The position numbers were made by a program, and so were the translations under genes. The notes below the pieces were generated by a model. That model saw only the letters and a program-made list of their open reading frames with translations, had not been told where the DNA came from and did not search any database. Shown here piece after piece: positions 27,539 to 38,918 of a stretch of 64,000 nt of DNA (its first letter is position 1; the number at the start of each line of letters is the position of its first letter). Where the stretch lies: the NCBI RefSeq assembly GCF_001375495.1, contig NZ_LN831056.1, positions 232,656 through 296,655 of the forward strand, read 5' to 3'. Origin of the DNA: Flaviflexus massiliensis (GTDB lineage: Bacteria; Actinomycetota; Actinomycetes; Actinomycetales; Actinomycetaceae).

Positions 27539-28213
27539 CTAGGCCAGCCGCCAATCAATCCCCGTTGCTCCCTGTTTTTCGAGCAGTTCGTTCGTGCGGC
27601 TGAAAGGTTTGGACCCGAAGAACCCACGCGATGCTGAGAGCGGGGAGGGGTGGGCCGAGGCAATGATTGGGGTGTCCCCCAGGAGGGGCGCGAGTTCTTG
27701 CGCCTGCCTGCCCCACAGAATCGCTACCAGTGGCTGATCTCGTTCCGCGAGCGTGCTGATTGCGTGATCCGTCACCGCTTCCCAGCCCTTGCCCCGATGG
27801 GAGGCGGCGCTGCCGGGGCGGACGGTCAGGACCCTGTTGAGAAGCATGACTCCCTCGTTCTGCCAGGGCGTGAGATCGCCCGACGGGGCGGGCGGAATCC
27901 CCAGGTCTGCTTCGAGTTCTTTGTAAATGTTGGTGAGGGAGCGGGGGAGCGGGCGAACGGCTTGCTCAACCGAGAAGGATAGGCCAACGGCATGACCCGG
28001 GGTGGGGTAGGGGTCTTGGCCAACGATCAGAACTTTCACCTGAGAAAGTGGGGTGCCGAATGCTCGAAGGACGCGGTCTCCCGCGGGCAGATACGTACGT
28101 CCCGCCGCCAGCTCAGCTCTCAAGAAGTCCCCCATGGCATGAATGTTGTCTTCGACCGGGGCGAGAGCTTCGGCCCAGTCCGGTGCCGTGAGATCCGTTA
28201 GTGAGTTCGCCAT
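27539..28213 (-). CDS. ung: Uracil-DNA glycosylase
   Basis: This family-1 enzyme removes uracil from DNA. The 224 residues contain [17 protein letters not shown] with the catalytic Asp67, and the DNA-intercalation loop [15 protein letters not shown]. Length is normal. The ATG at 28213 lacks a ribosome-binding site but TAACCT sits six bases upstream on the same strand, so a leaderless mRNA is likely. It is divergent from the DUF3263 gene. Confidence 0.96.
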   Translation of the reverse strand: MANSLTDLTAPDWAEALAPVEDNIHAMGDFLRAELAAGRTYLPAGDRVLRAFGTPLSQVKVLIVGQDPYPTPGHAVGLSFSVEQAVRPLPRSLTNIYKELEADLGIPPAPSGDLTPWQNEGVMLLNRVLTVRPGSAASHRGKGWEAVTDHAISTLAERDQPLVAILWGRQAQELAPLLGDTPIIASAHPSPLSASRGFFGSKPFSRTNELLEKQGATGIDWRLA

Positions 28214-28246
28214 GCCATCAGGTTACGATGAAACGTTGGAGGTGGC

Positions 28247-28501
28247 ATGACCGAGTTGAGTGAAGAAGATCTGGCGATCCTGGATCTGGAAGAAAACTGG
28301 TCAACCGAGTTTGAAACGAAGGCCGAAGCGATACGGCAGACGTTCGGATGGTCGACAACGCGTTACCATATTCGGCTCAACCTGCTCCTCGATCATCCGG
28401 ATGCCATCTACTCCCGCCCCGTCACGGTCTCCCGCCTGCGGAGGCTGCGTGATGGTCGGGCTGGGGAGCGCGGTGGTACAGGTGCGCATTCTCCTCTTTA
28501 A
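28247..28501 (+). CDS. DUF3263 protein
   Basis: This 84-residue actinobacterial protein contains the DUF3263 core: ILDLEENWSTEFETKAEAIR, then FGWSTTRYHIRLNLLLDHPD and VSRLRRLRDGR. The fold resembles a small helix-turn-helix domain, so DNA binding is plausible but unproven. GGAGG precedes ATG 28247. The gene for a LytR_C protein follows 18 bases later, an association common in this phylum. Confidence 0.85.
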   Translation: MTELSEEDLAILDLEENWSTEFETKAEAIRQTFGWSTTRYHIRLNLLLDHPDAIYSRPVTVSRLRRLRDGRAGERGGTGAHSPL

Positions 28502-28519
28502 CGCGATAAAGTAGGCGGC

Positions 28520-29191
28520 GTGGAGCAGTATCCAAGGGATGAATTTGACGAGTTAGCGCAGTCTCGTCAGGTGCGCGGGGCACACCGGAAGAAGCGTAAC
28601 CCGTGGCGCATCGCCATCCCCTTCCTCTCCGTTCTTGTTCTCGCACCGCTTGCTGGCTGGGGCCTTGTTGAATTGTGGAGCCAGGACGGCATGACCAACC
28701 CGTTCATCGAGGAAACCACAGAGGATACCGACGAGAAGACTCCCGAGGAAACCCCGGAAGAAACCCCGACAGATGGGGAGGCCACGACCGTCCCGGGTGA
28801 CGAAGAAGCCACAGAGGACACGACTGGCCCCGCTGATGAAACCGGCGATGACGAGGCACCTTCCGAAGAGCCAACAGAGGAAGAAACCGAGGCAATCGAA
28901 ACCCTGCCGCCGGTTGAGGGCGTGGCCTACGATTCGTCCGTGCTCGTCTACAACGGCACCGGGATCCCCGGTGGCGCAGACCAGGCCGTTGAGGCCCTAC
29001 GACTAGCCGGATACACGAATATCACGGTCGAGGATTACGCGGCCGCAAACCCGGCAACCACCGCCCTCTACTTCGCGAACAACGACCTGTATACAACCGC
29101 CCAGAACGTGTCCCAAACCCTCGCGATTGACTATTGGGCGGAGTCGGGCGGCATGACCGGAGCGAACGATCTTCTCATCGTGATTCGCTGA
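28520..29191 (+). CDS. Membrane-anchored LytR_C domain protein
   Basis: The protein has 223 residues: a basic cytoplasmic start, one membrane anchor (about 30-50, [19 protein letters not shown]), and an acidic Glu/Thr/Asp/Pro-rich linker to about residue 130. A C-terminal LytR_C domain follows ([20 protein letters not shown] ... NDLLIVIR). Such domains occur with cell-envelope proteins, and the function is unknown. GTG 28520 has TAAAGT seven bases upstream and only a weak ribosome-binding site. Confidence 0.8.
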   Translation: MEQYPRDEFDELAQSRQVRGAHRKKRNPWRIAIPFLSVLVLAPLAGWGLVELWSQDGMTNPFIEETTEDTDEKTPEETPEETPTDGEATTVPGDEEATEDTTGPADETGDDEAPSEEPTEEETEAIETLPPVEGVAYDSSVLVYNGTGIPGGADQAVEALRLAGYTNITVEDYAAANPATTALYFANNDLYTTAQNVSQTLAIDYWAESGGMTGANDLLIVIR

Positions 29192-29211
29192 CAGATGAAA
29201 CCCTCCCCCAT

Positions 29212-29238
29212 CTTGCACTCGAGGGTTGAGAGTGCCAG
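29212..29238. promoter_or_regulatory. CIRCE element 1 (HrcA operator), degenerate
   Basis: The half-sites CTTGCACTC and GAGTGCCAG are separated by nine bases, matching the CIRCE pattern TTAGCACTC-N9-GAGTGCTAA at 14 of 18 positions. Confidence 0.7.
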
Positions 29239-29245
29239 AATCTTA

Positions 29246-30997
<1,752 letters not shown>

Positions 30998-31023
30998 GCA
31001 GACCCAGTTCGATAAGAACTACT

Positions 31024-31059
31024 GGCTGAGGGGAACGGGGAAACTCGTTCCCCTCAGCC
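31024..31059 (+). terminator. Terminator of groEL
   Basis: GGCTGAGGGGAACG (31024-31037) pairs perfectly with CGTTCCCCTCAGCC (31046-31059) around an 8-base loop, 26 bases after the groEL stop. Confidence 0.8.
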
Positions 31060-31079
31060 ATATCTACCGCCTGTTTCTT

Positions 31080-31116
31080 GTTTTCTCGTGGTTCAGACAG
31101 TTTTCTCGTGGTTCAG
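31080..31116 (+). repeat. Two 17-base direct repeats
   Basis: GTTTTCTCGTGGTTCAG occurs at 31080-31096 and again at 31100-31116, a 20-base period. The purpose is unknown. The rest of 31060-31230 shows nothing else. Confidence 0.7.
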
Positions 31117-31230
31117 GATGTGGATGAACAACGGAACAACAGAATTTTCGTTATTGCCCGGACTTGTTAATAGCCGGGTGATAATCACTGACTGGTTAGA
31201 AGGGCTTAAAACTGGTTTGAGGTAGTAAAG

Positions 31231-31271
31231 GAGGGTGCCCCGCACAATCACAACCGTGCGGGGACACCCTC
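31231..31271. terminator. Terminator between groEL and the M3 peptidase gene
   Basis: GAGGGTGCCCCGCAC (31231-31245) pairs with GTGCGGGGACACCCTC (31256-31271) with one bulged base. GTTTTA follows on the plus strand. It can also serve the minus-strand peptidase gene that ends at 31318. Confidence 0.75.
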
Positions 31272-31317
31272 GTTTTAGCTTCAGCCTGTTCTTTTGTGGT
31301 TCTCTACAGCTGCGTGC

Positions 31318-33333
31318 TTAGAGGCCGCGGCGTTCGAGGAGGGCTTCGGCGCGGGGTTCGCGGCCGCGTACGGCCTTGAATGACTCCATGGGGTCGCGGG
31401 AGGAACCACGGGACAGGAGCTCGCGGCGGAGGATGGTGCCAGCCTCACGATTCAGCCCACCATCACCATCCTTTGCTCCTTCGGTCATGAACCACTGCTC
31501 AACGTCGGCCACGAGCACTTCGGCCCACATGTACGAGTAGTAACCAGCATCGTAGCCACCACCGAACGTGTGCTTGAAGTACGCGGTGCGGTAGCGGGGT
31601 GGAACGAGGGAGTGGAATACTCCGAGACGCTTGAGAGCGGTCTCTTCGAACTCTTCGATCTGGGAGGCGGGTGGCACGTCATCGGTGGTGAGGCGGTGCC
31701 AGGCCTGGTCAAGCAGAGCGGAGGCCACGAACTCGGTTGTGGCAAAGCCCTGACCGAAGGTCTTCGAGGCTGACAGGCGGGATGCGAGTTCGGCGGGAAG
31801 TGCCTCACTAGTCTCGACGTGGGTGGCATAGTTCGCGAGAACCCTCGGATGGTAGGCCCACATCTCATTCAGCTGGCTCGGCATCTCCACAAAATCACGG
31901 GGCACCGCAGTGCCCGACGTTGACGTGTAGTACGTATCGGACAGCAGGCCGTGGAGGGCGTGACCGAACTCGTGGAACACAGTTTCGACCTGATCCCACG
32001 TGAGGAGCAGTTCCGTGCCCGGGGCCGGTTCGTCGAAGTTGCAGTTGTTTTGAATAACCGGGAGGGTACCGGCACGGCGGGACTGGTGGACGAGGCTGTT
32101 CATCCACGCGCCACCGGACTTGCCCGGGCGAGCAAAGAAGTCGGCCTGGAACAAACCAATCGGGGTGCCGTCCTCGTCGAGAACCTCCCACGACTTCATC
32201 GGATCCACGTAGGTGGGGATGTCGGGGCGGAGATTGAAGGTGATCCCGTAGAGCTCTGTTGCGGCAAAGAAAATGCCCTTCTCGACAACGTTGGTGAGTG
32301 CGAGGTAGGGGGCGAGAGCGGCATCATCAACCGCCACCTGGCCGCGAATCTGCTCCTGGTAGTGAGTCCAGTCAGCAGCCGTGATCTCGTTGTCACCAGC
32401 AACGGACTTCAGTTCCTCAAGCTCCCGATCCACAGCCGCGGTGGCCCTTGCGCCAACCGTGGACAGAAGGTCGATGATTGCCTGCGAATCCTGGGCCATG
32501 CCACGCTGTGCCACAACCTGAGCGTGGTGGGGTGCGCCAAGCAACTCGGCGCGTTGCGCGCGCAGAGTGGCGATGTCATGAACGATCTGGCGAGTATCGG
32601 AAGTCTCCACTCCGCCAAGCCCGCGGCTGATCGATGCATCAAGCAGAGCCTTCCTGGTCTTTGGCGAGACGAGGTCAACGAGCTGGGGCTGGTTCGTGAA
32701 GTTGAGGAGCGGCAGGCGGTAGGTGCCGTCGCACTGTTTGAGGGAGGCGACCTGTTCGTCGGTCATGCCATCAAGTTCCTCGCGGGAGGAGACAACGAGG
32801 GCGTTGTCGGACATGGCACGCGTGGCACGCTGACTGAAGCTGATCTCGAGGCTCGACAGTGCGGCGTCGAGCTCCTTGAGTTTTTCCTGCTTCTCGGCGG
32901 GCAGATCAATCCCGTTCTGACGGAACTTCTTCAGTGTCTCGGATACGACATAGCTTGTTTCTTCGTCTGCTCCCTCGAGGTCAATCGAGTTGTAGCGGTC
33001 GTACATGCGGCGATCGAGCCAAAACAGGTTGCCGTGCGCGGACATTTCCGGACCCAGTTCTGCCTGGATCGCATCGAGTTCATCGCCACCGATGGAGGAG
33101 AAGAGGGTATAGGCGGGCATGAGAACTCGACTGAATTCATCACCGGCCTCGTCCACCGCAACGAGCGTGTTCTCGACCGTGGCGGGTTCGGGATTGCTCG
33201 CAATCTGCTCCCATGCTTCCTTCTGCCGTTTCATGGCCTCCCGGGCAGCGGGAAGTATATGGGAGGGCTTGATCTGCCCCCAATTGGGTACGCGGTAGGG
33301 AAGCTTTGATGGGATTAGAAGTGGATTCGTCAT
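31318..33333 (-). CDS. M3-family oligopeptidase / peptidyl-dipeptidase
   Basis: This zinc metallopeptidase of 671 residues cleaves short peptides in the cytoplasm. The active-site motif HEFGH is in VETVFHEFGHALHGLLSDTY, with a downstream glutamate provided by the EMPSQLNEMW segment. No signal peptide is seen at MTNPLLIPSKLPYRVP. Length fits Dcp/OpdA enzymes; the two cannot be separated by eye. The ATG has no ribosome-binding site, but TAGCAT lies six bases upstream (33340-33345), so it is probably leaderless. Confidence 0.92.
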   Translation of the reverse strand: MTNPLLIPSKLPYRVPNWGQIKPSHILPAAREAMKRQKEAWEQIASNPEPATVENTLVAVDEAGDEFSRVLMPAYTLFSSIGGDELDAIQAELGPEMSAHGNLFWLDRRMYDRYNSIDLEGADEETSYVVSETLKKFRQNGIDLPAEKQEKLKELDAALSSLEISFSQRATRAMSDNALVVSSREELDGMTDEQVASLKQCDGTYRLPLLNFTNQPQLVDLVSPKTRKALLDASISRGLGGVETSDTRQIVHDIATLRAQRAELLGAPHHAQVVAQRGMAQDSQAIIDLLSTVGARATAAVDRELEELKSVAGDNEITAADWTHYQEQIRGQVAVDDAALAPYLALTNVVEKGIFFAATELYGITFNLRPDIPTYVDPMKSWEVLDEDGTPIGLFQADFFARPGKSGGAWMNSLVHQSRRAGTLPVIQNNCNFDEPAPGTELLLTWDQVETVFHEFGHALHGLLSDTYYTSTSGTAVPRDFVEMPSQLNEMWAYHPRVLANYATHVETSEALPAELASRLSASKTFGQGFATTEFVASALLDQAWHRLTTDDVPPASQIEEFEETALKRLGVFHSLVPPRYRTAYFKHTFGGGYDAGYYSYMWAEVLVADVEQWFMTEGAKDGDGGLNREAGTILRRELLSRGSSRDPMESFKAVRGREPRAEALLERRGL

Positions 33334-33427
33334 ACCCCGATGCTAGTCCTTCGCCGCATTCGGATTCGAGGCGGGCCTCAAACAATCAGTGGTTGCTTAT
33401 CCCGTTTCAGGCTATGAGCGATGCGGG

Positions 33428-34783
33428 CTAGTAGTTGGGTTCCCTCTCAAACCCAGCCCGTCCTGAGCCATCGTCTTCCTCCCAATCGGGAGTTGATGCG
33501 GAGCGCGGTGAACGCTCAGGGTGACGGTGCTCGTGGCGGGGCGGAGCAATATCGAGCTCCGGGACCTCGTCGCTGCCGGACTCCTTCTTCGCATTGCACA
33601 TTTGCTGCCTGCGAATGAGCCTCTCCTGCATCTGGCGCGCAATCTCGTCACGTTCCGCCTTCTTCTTCTCAGCGGGAGTGAGTTCCCGAGGAGCCGGCCC
33701 CGGATCTGCCTCGTCGGGCAGGTCCTCCAGGGAGGATAGATTGTCGGGGCGGCGGATCGCACCCTGGGCGAGAGGACGGGGGAGCGGGTCGTGCGCCGGT
33801 GACGGCTCAACCTCCAAGTCCGACATTTTCTCAAACAGTGAATGAGGGGCTTGGGGATGCTTCTGCTCGTACTCTTCTGGAGAAAGCGCTCCGTCCTGCT
33901 CCGAGGAGGAGTCGTTACCTAGGCCAGAGTTCGCACCGGTGTCGCCGTGAGAATCGGAGGCAGAGCTTGGGGATGCCGACTCGGGTGCTGATTCGGAGCC
34001 CTCATCATCCACACCACCCGCGACAGGGTGTTCCCAGGCGGCCGGTGGCTCGGTTTCGGCGGGGATGGCGGGGGCGATCTTCGCAAGCTTCGCTTCGACC
34101 CTGTCGAGTTCAGCCATCAGGTTCTCCCGTGCGGGAACCTCCCACTGGCGGCCAAGTGGTGAAAGAAAGAGATGCTTGCGGGCAAGAAGCTTCCCAATGA
34201 TCTTCTGCCGTGCACGTAGGAAGTCCTCCTCGGGAATATGCTCGTACTCGGCCTGAACCGTCTCCAAATACTTGGCGTACTTCTGAGGGCCGGCAGCGAG
34301 CCCACCAAGGTGAGCATCGCGCAGGGCCAGCTTGTCGATATCAATCGCATTGAGGGCCGTGGTTGCCGAGGGGTCGGCTTCGCTCGGTTGCTTCTTCAGC
34401 CCAATAATAAGTTCGGCAATGCGATCAACGGACTTGGTCGACAGACCAAGGGAACTCAGTTCGTTCTTTGCTACGGCAGCCGATTCAATTTCGTTCTCGC
34501 CACCGTTGCGCGTGTACGTGTCCTTCTCGGCAGTGGAAAAGACACAGCCGTGATAGAAGGCCGCAAGGCGCACCAGATCGGGATTGTGGGTCTCCGGTGC
34601 GAGTGTGGTGACACGGGACAGAACATCGCACACGTGGTGCAGATTATGGTGGTGGCGGGTGGGGCCTGCCCACATTTCCAGCAGGCGCTGCCCTGCGGCC
34701 GTGATCTCCTGCTCGGATGCCGTTGCCCCGGCTGCTCGTGCGCTACGCACGTACGTGGGGAGAAGCCACTGCGGATAGTCCAT
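33428..34783 (-). CDS. HD-superfamily phosphohydrolase-like protein with long acidic tail
   Basis: The protein has 451 residues. The first ~235 match the COG4339 group of predicted HD-type metal-dependent phosphohydrolases: RHHHNLHHVCDVLSR gives the histidine cluster, FYHGCVFS and NAIDIDKLALRDAHLG supply the other metal ligands. The last ~215 residues are low-complexity and probably disordered, rich in Glu, Ser, Pro and Asp, and end in an Arg-rich stretch. Such a tail is not part of the family core. The substrate is unknown. It is divergent from the SDR gene. Confidence 0.75.
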   Translation of the reverse strand: MDYPQWLLPTYVRSARAAGATASEQEITAAGQRLLEMWAGPTRHHHNLHHVCDVLSRVTTLAPETHNPDLVRLAAFYHGCVFSTAEKDTYTRNGGENEIESAAVAKNELSSLGLSTKSVDRIAELIIGLKKQPSEADPSATTALNAIDIDKLALRDAHLGGLAAGPQKYAKYLETVQAEYEHIPEEDFLRARQKIIGKLLARKHLFLSPLGRQWEVPARENLMAELDRVEAKLAKIAPAIPAETEPPAAWEHPVAGGVDDEGSESAPESASPSSASDSHGDTGANSGLGNDSSSEQDGALSPEEYEQKHPQAPHSLFEKMSDLEVEPSPAHDPLPRPLAQGAIRRPDNLSSLEDLPDEADPGPAPRELTPAEKKKAERDEIARQMQERLIRRQQMCNAKKESGSDEVPELDIAPPRHEHRHPERSPRSASTPDWEEDDGSGRAGFEREPNY

Positions 34784-34914
34784 CTGGAGTGCATTGCCTT
34801 TCTGCGATCATCCGGAAGTCTAGACCCTATCGCGCGAGTTCGCGACTGACCATCGTCACGTTCTGTGCTTTCGTGCACTAACCTAGGTGGAAGATAAGAA
34901 AGGAAGGATCAGCC

Positions 34915-35709
34915 ATGGCGACCAGCACCGAACCTCGCTTGACGGGGCGTGCTCTCATCACCGGCGGCACCTCCGGTCTTGGGCTTGAATTTGCTCGGCA
35001 ACTAGCCGAGCGCGGCCTCGACCTCGTGCTGGTGGCGCGTAGCGGTGACCGGCTTGAACGGACCGCAAAGCAGCTCGAGTGGCGCTACGGTGTCGCGGTT
35101 GAGACGCTGAAGGCTGACCTCGGCGTGGAGCGTGATCGGGCACTGGTCGCGGAGCGCCTCTCGGATAGTGAGAAGCCCATCGAAGTCTTCATTAACAATG
35201 CTGGTGCTGGCCTGTACGAGCCCCTCGTGACCACGAACCTTGACATCCACAAGGAAGGGTTGACTGTCATGCTGTGGGCCGTGCTTGAGCTCGGTGCGGC
35301 CGCGAGCGTTGCCATGAAGGAACGCGGACACGGGGTCATCATCAACACGGCATCCGTCTCCGGCTTGGTGCCCATGGGCGGCTACTCCGCCATCAAATCC
35401 TGGGTGAAAACCTACTCCGAATCGCTCTACCTTCAGCTCCGCGACCACGGCGTCCATGTCACGGCCTTCATGCCTGGCTGGGTGCGGACCGAATTCCACC
35501 AGCGCACCGGCGTTAAAACCTCTTCGATTCCCGATTTCCTCTGGCTCCAGCCGGAACGGGTTGTCAGCGAATGCCTGGCGGACACCGAGCGTGGAAAAGC
35601 TATATCAATCCCCTCGAAGCGATTTAAGGTGATTGCCTTCCTGGCGCAGAGCGGACCCAAATCGGCCGTACGCTCCGTCGTCAGCAAGATCAATAAGGGG
35701 CGTCAATGA
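34915..35709 (+). CDS. Short-chain dehydrogenase/reductase
   Basis: This 264-residue NAD(P)-dependent oxidoreductase has the cofactor loop TGGTSGLGLEFARQL, NNAGAG, and the catalytic Tyr157-x3-Lys161 (YSAIK) with the preceding serine in NTASVSG. The C-terminal ~45 residues are basic and hydrophobic, as in acyl-chain-reducing SDRs. AAGGAAGGA precedes the ATG. It overlaps the PlsC-like gene by 4 bases, so a role in lipid metabolism is a reasonable inference. Confidence 0.88.
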   Translation: MATSTEPRLTGRALITGGTSGLGLEFARQLAERGLDLVLVARSGDRLERTAKQLEWRYGVAVETLKADLGVERDRALVAERLSDSEKPIEVFINNAGAGLYEPLVTTNLDIHKEGLTVMLWAVLELGAAASVAMKERGHGVIINTASVSGLVPMGGYSAIKSWVKTYSESLYLQLRDHGVHVTAFMPGWVRTEFHQRTGVKTSSIPDFLWLQPERVVSECLADTERGKAISIPSKRFKVIAFLAQSGPKSAVRSVVSKINKGRQ

Positions 35710-36455
35710 GCCAGCTGCATCCGCTACGCCAATACACGTCACGGCGTCACAGGTCCCTCCGTTCCTTTATTCGGAAGACCGTCGCCCGTCCCCTCATCAC
35801 CACCATCCTCTCCACCTCCATCGAAGGGGAAGAATCGGTGGCGGGGATGGAAGGTGCCTACATTGTTGTCGGCAACCACTCGAGTCACCTCGATGCGCCG
35901 ATGATGTTTACGCTCCTGCCGGAGCACATGACCGAACGACTCGCCACCGGGGCGGCAGCCGACTACTTCTATCGCCGGCGCTTTATCTCCCGCCTCACTG
36001 CGCTCTTCTTCAACACCTACCCGATTGAACGCAAGGGCAAGGTCAAGAAGGTCACGGGTAAGGGGCTGGAAATGAAGGAAGGTCCCAGCCCCGCGGCCGG
36101 CATGACCGGGCGCCTCCTTAAAGCCGGAGTCCCGATCCTGATTTTCCCCGAAGGCACCAGGTCGCGGGATGGCCGGATGGGCGAATTCAAGGCCGGTGCC
36201 GCTGCTCTCTCCCAAAAACTCTCCGTCCCGATCGTTCCCGTCGCACTGATTGGCGGACATGACGCCATGCCCGTGGGAGCAGTCTGGCCAAAGCTCGGCC
36301 GGCCCCGGGTCAAACTCGTGCTCGGCAGCCCCATGACCGCACTGCCGGGTGAAACCGTGGAACACTACAACGCCCGCATCCGCGCCTGCGTCTTCACCAT
36401 GCGAGCAACCGGACACCCACACACCGGCGAAGGCGTGGACCTCGACGCCGCGTAA
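35706..36455 (+). CDS. PlsC-like 1-acylglycerol-3-phosphate acyltransferase
   Basis: This 249-residue acyltransferase has the HX4D motif (His58-Ser-Ser-His-Leu-Asp63) and FPEGTRSRDGRMGEFKAGAA, the two signature blocks. It would add a fatty acid to lysophosphatidate or a similar acceptor at the membrane. Translation is coupled to the SDR gene (ATGA). The exact acceptor is unknown. A perfect hairpin follows 30 bases after the stop. Confidence 0.88.
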   Translation: MSQLHPLRQYTSRRHRSLRSFIRKTVARPLITTILSTSIEGEESVAGMEGAYIVVGNHSSHLDAPMMFTLLPEHMTERLATGAAADYFYRRRFISRLTALFFNTYPIERKGKVKKVTGKGLEMKEGPSPAAGMTGRLLKAGVPILIFPEGTRSRDGRMGEFKAGAAALSQKLSVPIVPVALIGGHDAMPVGAVWPKLGRPRVKLVLGSPMTALPGETVEHYNARIRACVFTMRATGHPHTGEGVDLDAA

Positions 36456-36485
36456 CAAGCCTTCACAGTAAGCGCATAAGCAGCA

Positions 36486-36533
36486 GTGGGGTGCCCGGTC
36501 TCGATCTAAATGGATCGTCACCGGGCACCCCAC
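36486..36533. terminator. Terminator between plsC-like gene and histidine kinase
   Basis: GTGGGGTGCCCGGT (36486-36499) pairs perfectly with ACCGGGCACCCCAC (36520-36533), with a second small stem CGATC/GATCG inside the loop. The genes on both sides converge, so it may act both ways. The remaining bases to 36726 show no gene. Confidence 0.75.
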
Positions 36534-36726
36534 TTGGTACTGGTCATGTTGGTATTCACTTGCCTGGCACTCATTAGGTTGGTGCCTATTACGCTTGTGC
36601 ATACCCGAAACCTGCGACCGGCAGTAAGTACTGAATCCAGGCCTGCCGGCTGGTGATCGATCAGCAATGTGCGCTCGAGCCGGCCCGTGTGATTGATCGA
36701 GTGAGACTCTGAGCGCTCGCGGATCC

Positions 36727-38214
36727 CTATTCGGGCAGGTCGTCCTCACGCGGGGTGGCGGGGGAAACGATGCGTTGCCCCGAGCTGGTGCTGTTGAGGA
36801 TGGGGAAGTTGAGGGACACGGTTGTGCCGCCCCCGGGAGTTTCGGAGATGTTCGCTGAACCGTGGTGGGCGGATGCAATCGAGTGAACGATGGCAAGTCC
36901 CAGTCCCGAACCACCCGAAGCTCGCGACCGTGACGTGTCGACGCGGTAGAAGCGTTCAAAAACCTTCTCACGGTTCTCGGGCGGGATGCCGGGGCCGTGA
37001 TCGCGCACCTCAATAACCGCCATCGTCACCATTCCCGTTACTGCCCGCACCTGTTCCGTACCGACTGCAACATCAACCGTTGTGCCGGGTGGGGTGTGCT
37101 GAAGGACGTTGGAGAGCAGGTTCGAGATCACCTGGGTGATCTTGTCCCGATCAACGAGGGCGATCACTTCGTCCGGTTCACCACCGAACAGGCCCGTGAC
37201 CTGTGCGGGATAGTTGGAGGTTCGTGCCTGGAAGTCCAGGACTGCGCTGAGGGCGAGGTCGGTGAGGTTGGCCGGAGCAATATTGAGGGGGCGGGATTCG
37301 TCGAGGCGTGCGAGCTGCAGGAGGTCTTCGACCAGCCCTCCCATGCGGCGTGCCTCGGATTCGATCCGCTCCATGGCCTGATCGACCTTGTCGGGGCCGA
37401 TCCCTCCCATGCGATATAGCTCCGCATAACCCCGTACCGAGGCAAGCGGGGTGCGTAGCTCGTGGGAGGCATCGGAAACGAACTGGCGGACCTTGCTTTC
37501 GGAACGAGCACGTGCGGTCATGGCGCTTTCGATTTGGCCGAGCATGATGTTGATCGACCCAGCAAGGTGCCCCACTTCGATCCCCATGTTTTCCGTTGGC
37601 ACGCGGATAGTCAGGTCGCCCTGGGTGATCTGACGGGTCGTGTGCTCGATGATGCGAAGGGGTTTGAGGGAGTGTTGAACAATGACATAGGACAGGAGCG
37701 CGCCGACGGCGACGATGACGACGGCGATGATGAGCAGGATGAGCATCATCTGCGTCTTCGTGTCCTCCAAATCCGAGAGCGGATAGGCGATCGCGACCGC
37801 GGGGAACTGTTCGGACACGGTCGGCAGGTAGATCGCCCGCCAACTCGTATGCAGCTTTGTTCCGGGTATTGTCTGCGGCTTTGACGGTTCACTGTCGAAG
37901 ACGACTGTGACGTCCTGCGGGGTGCCGTAGCGCTCCTTCATGGACGGCGACATGTAGTGCCAGTCAGCGCCCGCGGAGTTCTGGACGTAAATGTAGTAGG
38001 GGGAGGGAACAACCTGAACGTTTGTCCCCGCCAACGCGTTAAAGGTCTGTTGCGCGACCGTGGCACCGGAGGACTTGAGGTCCTCGTCCACCTGGTTGGT
38101 GAGGACCTGGTTCATGACCGTCATGGTGCTGACGAACACCCCACCGAGTGCGAAGGTGAGGACCAGGACGTAGAGAGCAACAAGCCTGCCGGTCAGGCTC
38201 TTTTCGTTACGCAA
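36727..38214 (-). CDS. Sensor histidine kinase
   Basis: This 495-residue membrane sensor has a first membrane helix at about 10-32, an extracytoplasmic domain of ~130 residues, a second helix at about 160-180, and a HAMP linker. The phospho-acceptor His251 lies in SDASHELRTPLASVRGYAEL. The ATP-binding domain has VISNLLSNVLQHTPPG, DHGPGIPPENREKVFERFYR and GGSGLGLAIVHSI. The kinase is complete. It pairs with the response regulator just upstream in the same operon (2-base gap). The signal it senses is unknown. The layout resembles TrcS/PrrB-type actinobacterial kinases. Confidence 0.93.
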   Translation of the reverse strand: MRNEKSLTGRLVALYVLVLTFALGGVFVSTMTVMNQVLTNQVDEDLKSSGATVAQQTFNALAGTNVQVVPSPYYIYVQNSAGADWHYMSPSMKERYGTPQDVTVVFDSEPSKPQTIPGTKLHTSWRAIYLPTVSEQFPAVAIAYPLSDLEDTKTQMMLILLIIAVVIVAVGALLSYVIVQHSLKPLRIIEHTTRQITQGDLTIRVPTENMGIEVGHLAGSINIMLGQIESAMTARARSESKVRQFVSDASHELRTPLASVRGYAELYRMGGIGPDKVDQAMERIESEARRMGGLVEDLLQLARLDESRPLNIAPANLTDLALSAVLDFQARTSNYPAQVTGLFGGEPDEVIALVDRDKITQVISNLLSNVLQHTPPGTTVDVAVGTEQVRAVTGMVTMAVIEVRDHGPGIPPENREKVFERFYRVDTSRSRASGGSGLGLAIVHSIASAHHGSANISETPGGGTTVSLNFPILNSTSSGQRIVSPATPREDDLPE

Positions 38215-38216
38215 GA

Positions 38217-38918
38217 TTACTTCTCGCGCAGCACGTATCCGATAGCGCGCTTCGTGTGAATGAGAGGCGTCACCTCAACCCCGAGGGCCGCGGAAGAGTC
38301 GATCTTGCGACGCAGATAGGAAATGTAGGACTCGACAATTGAGATCTCACCATCCCAGTTGTAGTCCCACACGTGATCGATGATCTGTTCCTTCGAGACC
38401 ACACGCTCCGCGTTAATCATGAGGTAGCGCAAAAGCTTGAACTCGGTCGGGGACAGTTCAATGCTGACACCTGCGCGGTGCACCTCGTACGAGTCCTCGT
38501 TCAGGACGAGATCGGCATACACAATGTTGCCTTCCTCCCGTTCATCGCTCGTGCGGCGGAGAATGGCGCGAATGCGGGCCACGACCTCCTCGAGGGAGAA
38601 CGGCTTCGTCACGTAGTCGTCACCGCCCACGGACAGTCCGCGCACCTTGTCCTGAATGTCATCCTTTGCCGTGAGGAACAGGACGGGAAGATTTGGTTCG
38701 TGCTCCCGGAGCTTCTTCAGCACTTCAAAGCCGTCCATGTCCGGCAACATGATGTCGAGGACAACAAGGTCGGGGTGAACGAACGACACCTGGGAAATAG
38801 CCTCGTGCCCATCCGCAGCGATGCGCACATCGAACCCAGCGAAGGTCAGGGATGCGCTTAGGAGCTCACGGATCGACGGCTCATCGTCAACAACAAGAAT
38901 CTTTGCTTCTGCACTCAT
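38217..38918 (-). CDS. OmpR-family response regulator
   Basis: The protein has about 233 residues from ATG 38918 (MSAEAKILVVDDEPSIREL), with AAGAAG nine bases upstream. Starts at 38927 or 38969 are also in frame. The receiver domain has the acidic pair Asp11/Asp12, the phospho-acceptor Asp55 (VVLDIMLPD) and a conserved KPF lysine. The C-terminal winged helix has LSPTEFKLLRYLMIN and SYISYLRRKID. It would be phosphorylated by the kinase at 36727-38214. The target genes cannot be read from this window. Confidence 0.93.
   Translation of the reverse strand: MSAEAKILVVDDEPSIRELLSASLTFAGFDVRIAADGHEAISQVSFVHPDLVVLDIMLPDMDGFEVLKKLREHEPNLPVLFLTAKDDIQDKVRGLSVGGDDYVTKPFSLEEVVARIRAILRRTSDEREEGNIVYADLVLNEDSYEVHRAGVSIELSPTEFKLLRYLMINAERVVSKEQIIDHVWDYNWDGEISIVESYISYLRRKIDSSAALGVEVTPLIHTKRAIGYVLREK

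Noticed and set aside
31951-33309. Plus-strand open frame of 452 codons
   Set aside because: It lies fully opposite the M3 peptidase, whose HEFGH motif and length are convincing.
35739-37013. Minus-strand open frame of 424 codons spanning two genes and a terminator
   Set aside because: It crosses the PlsC-like gene, a hairpin and the kinase end; composition is unlike protein from this genome.
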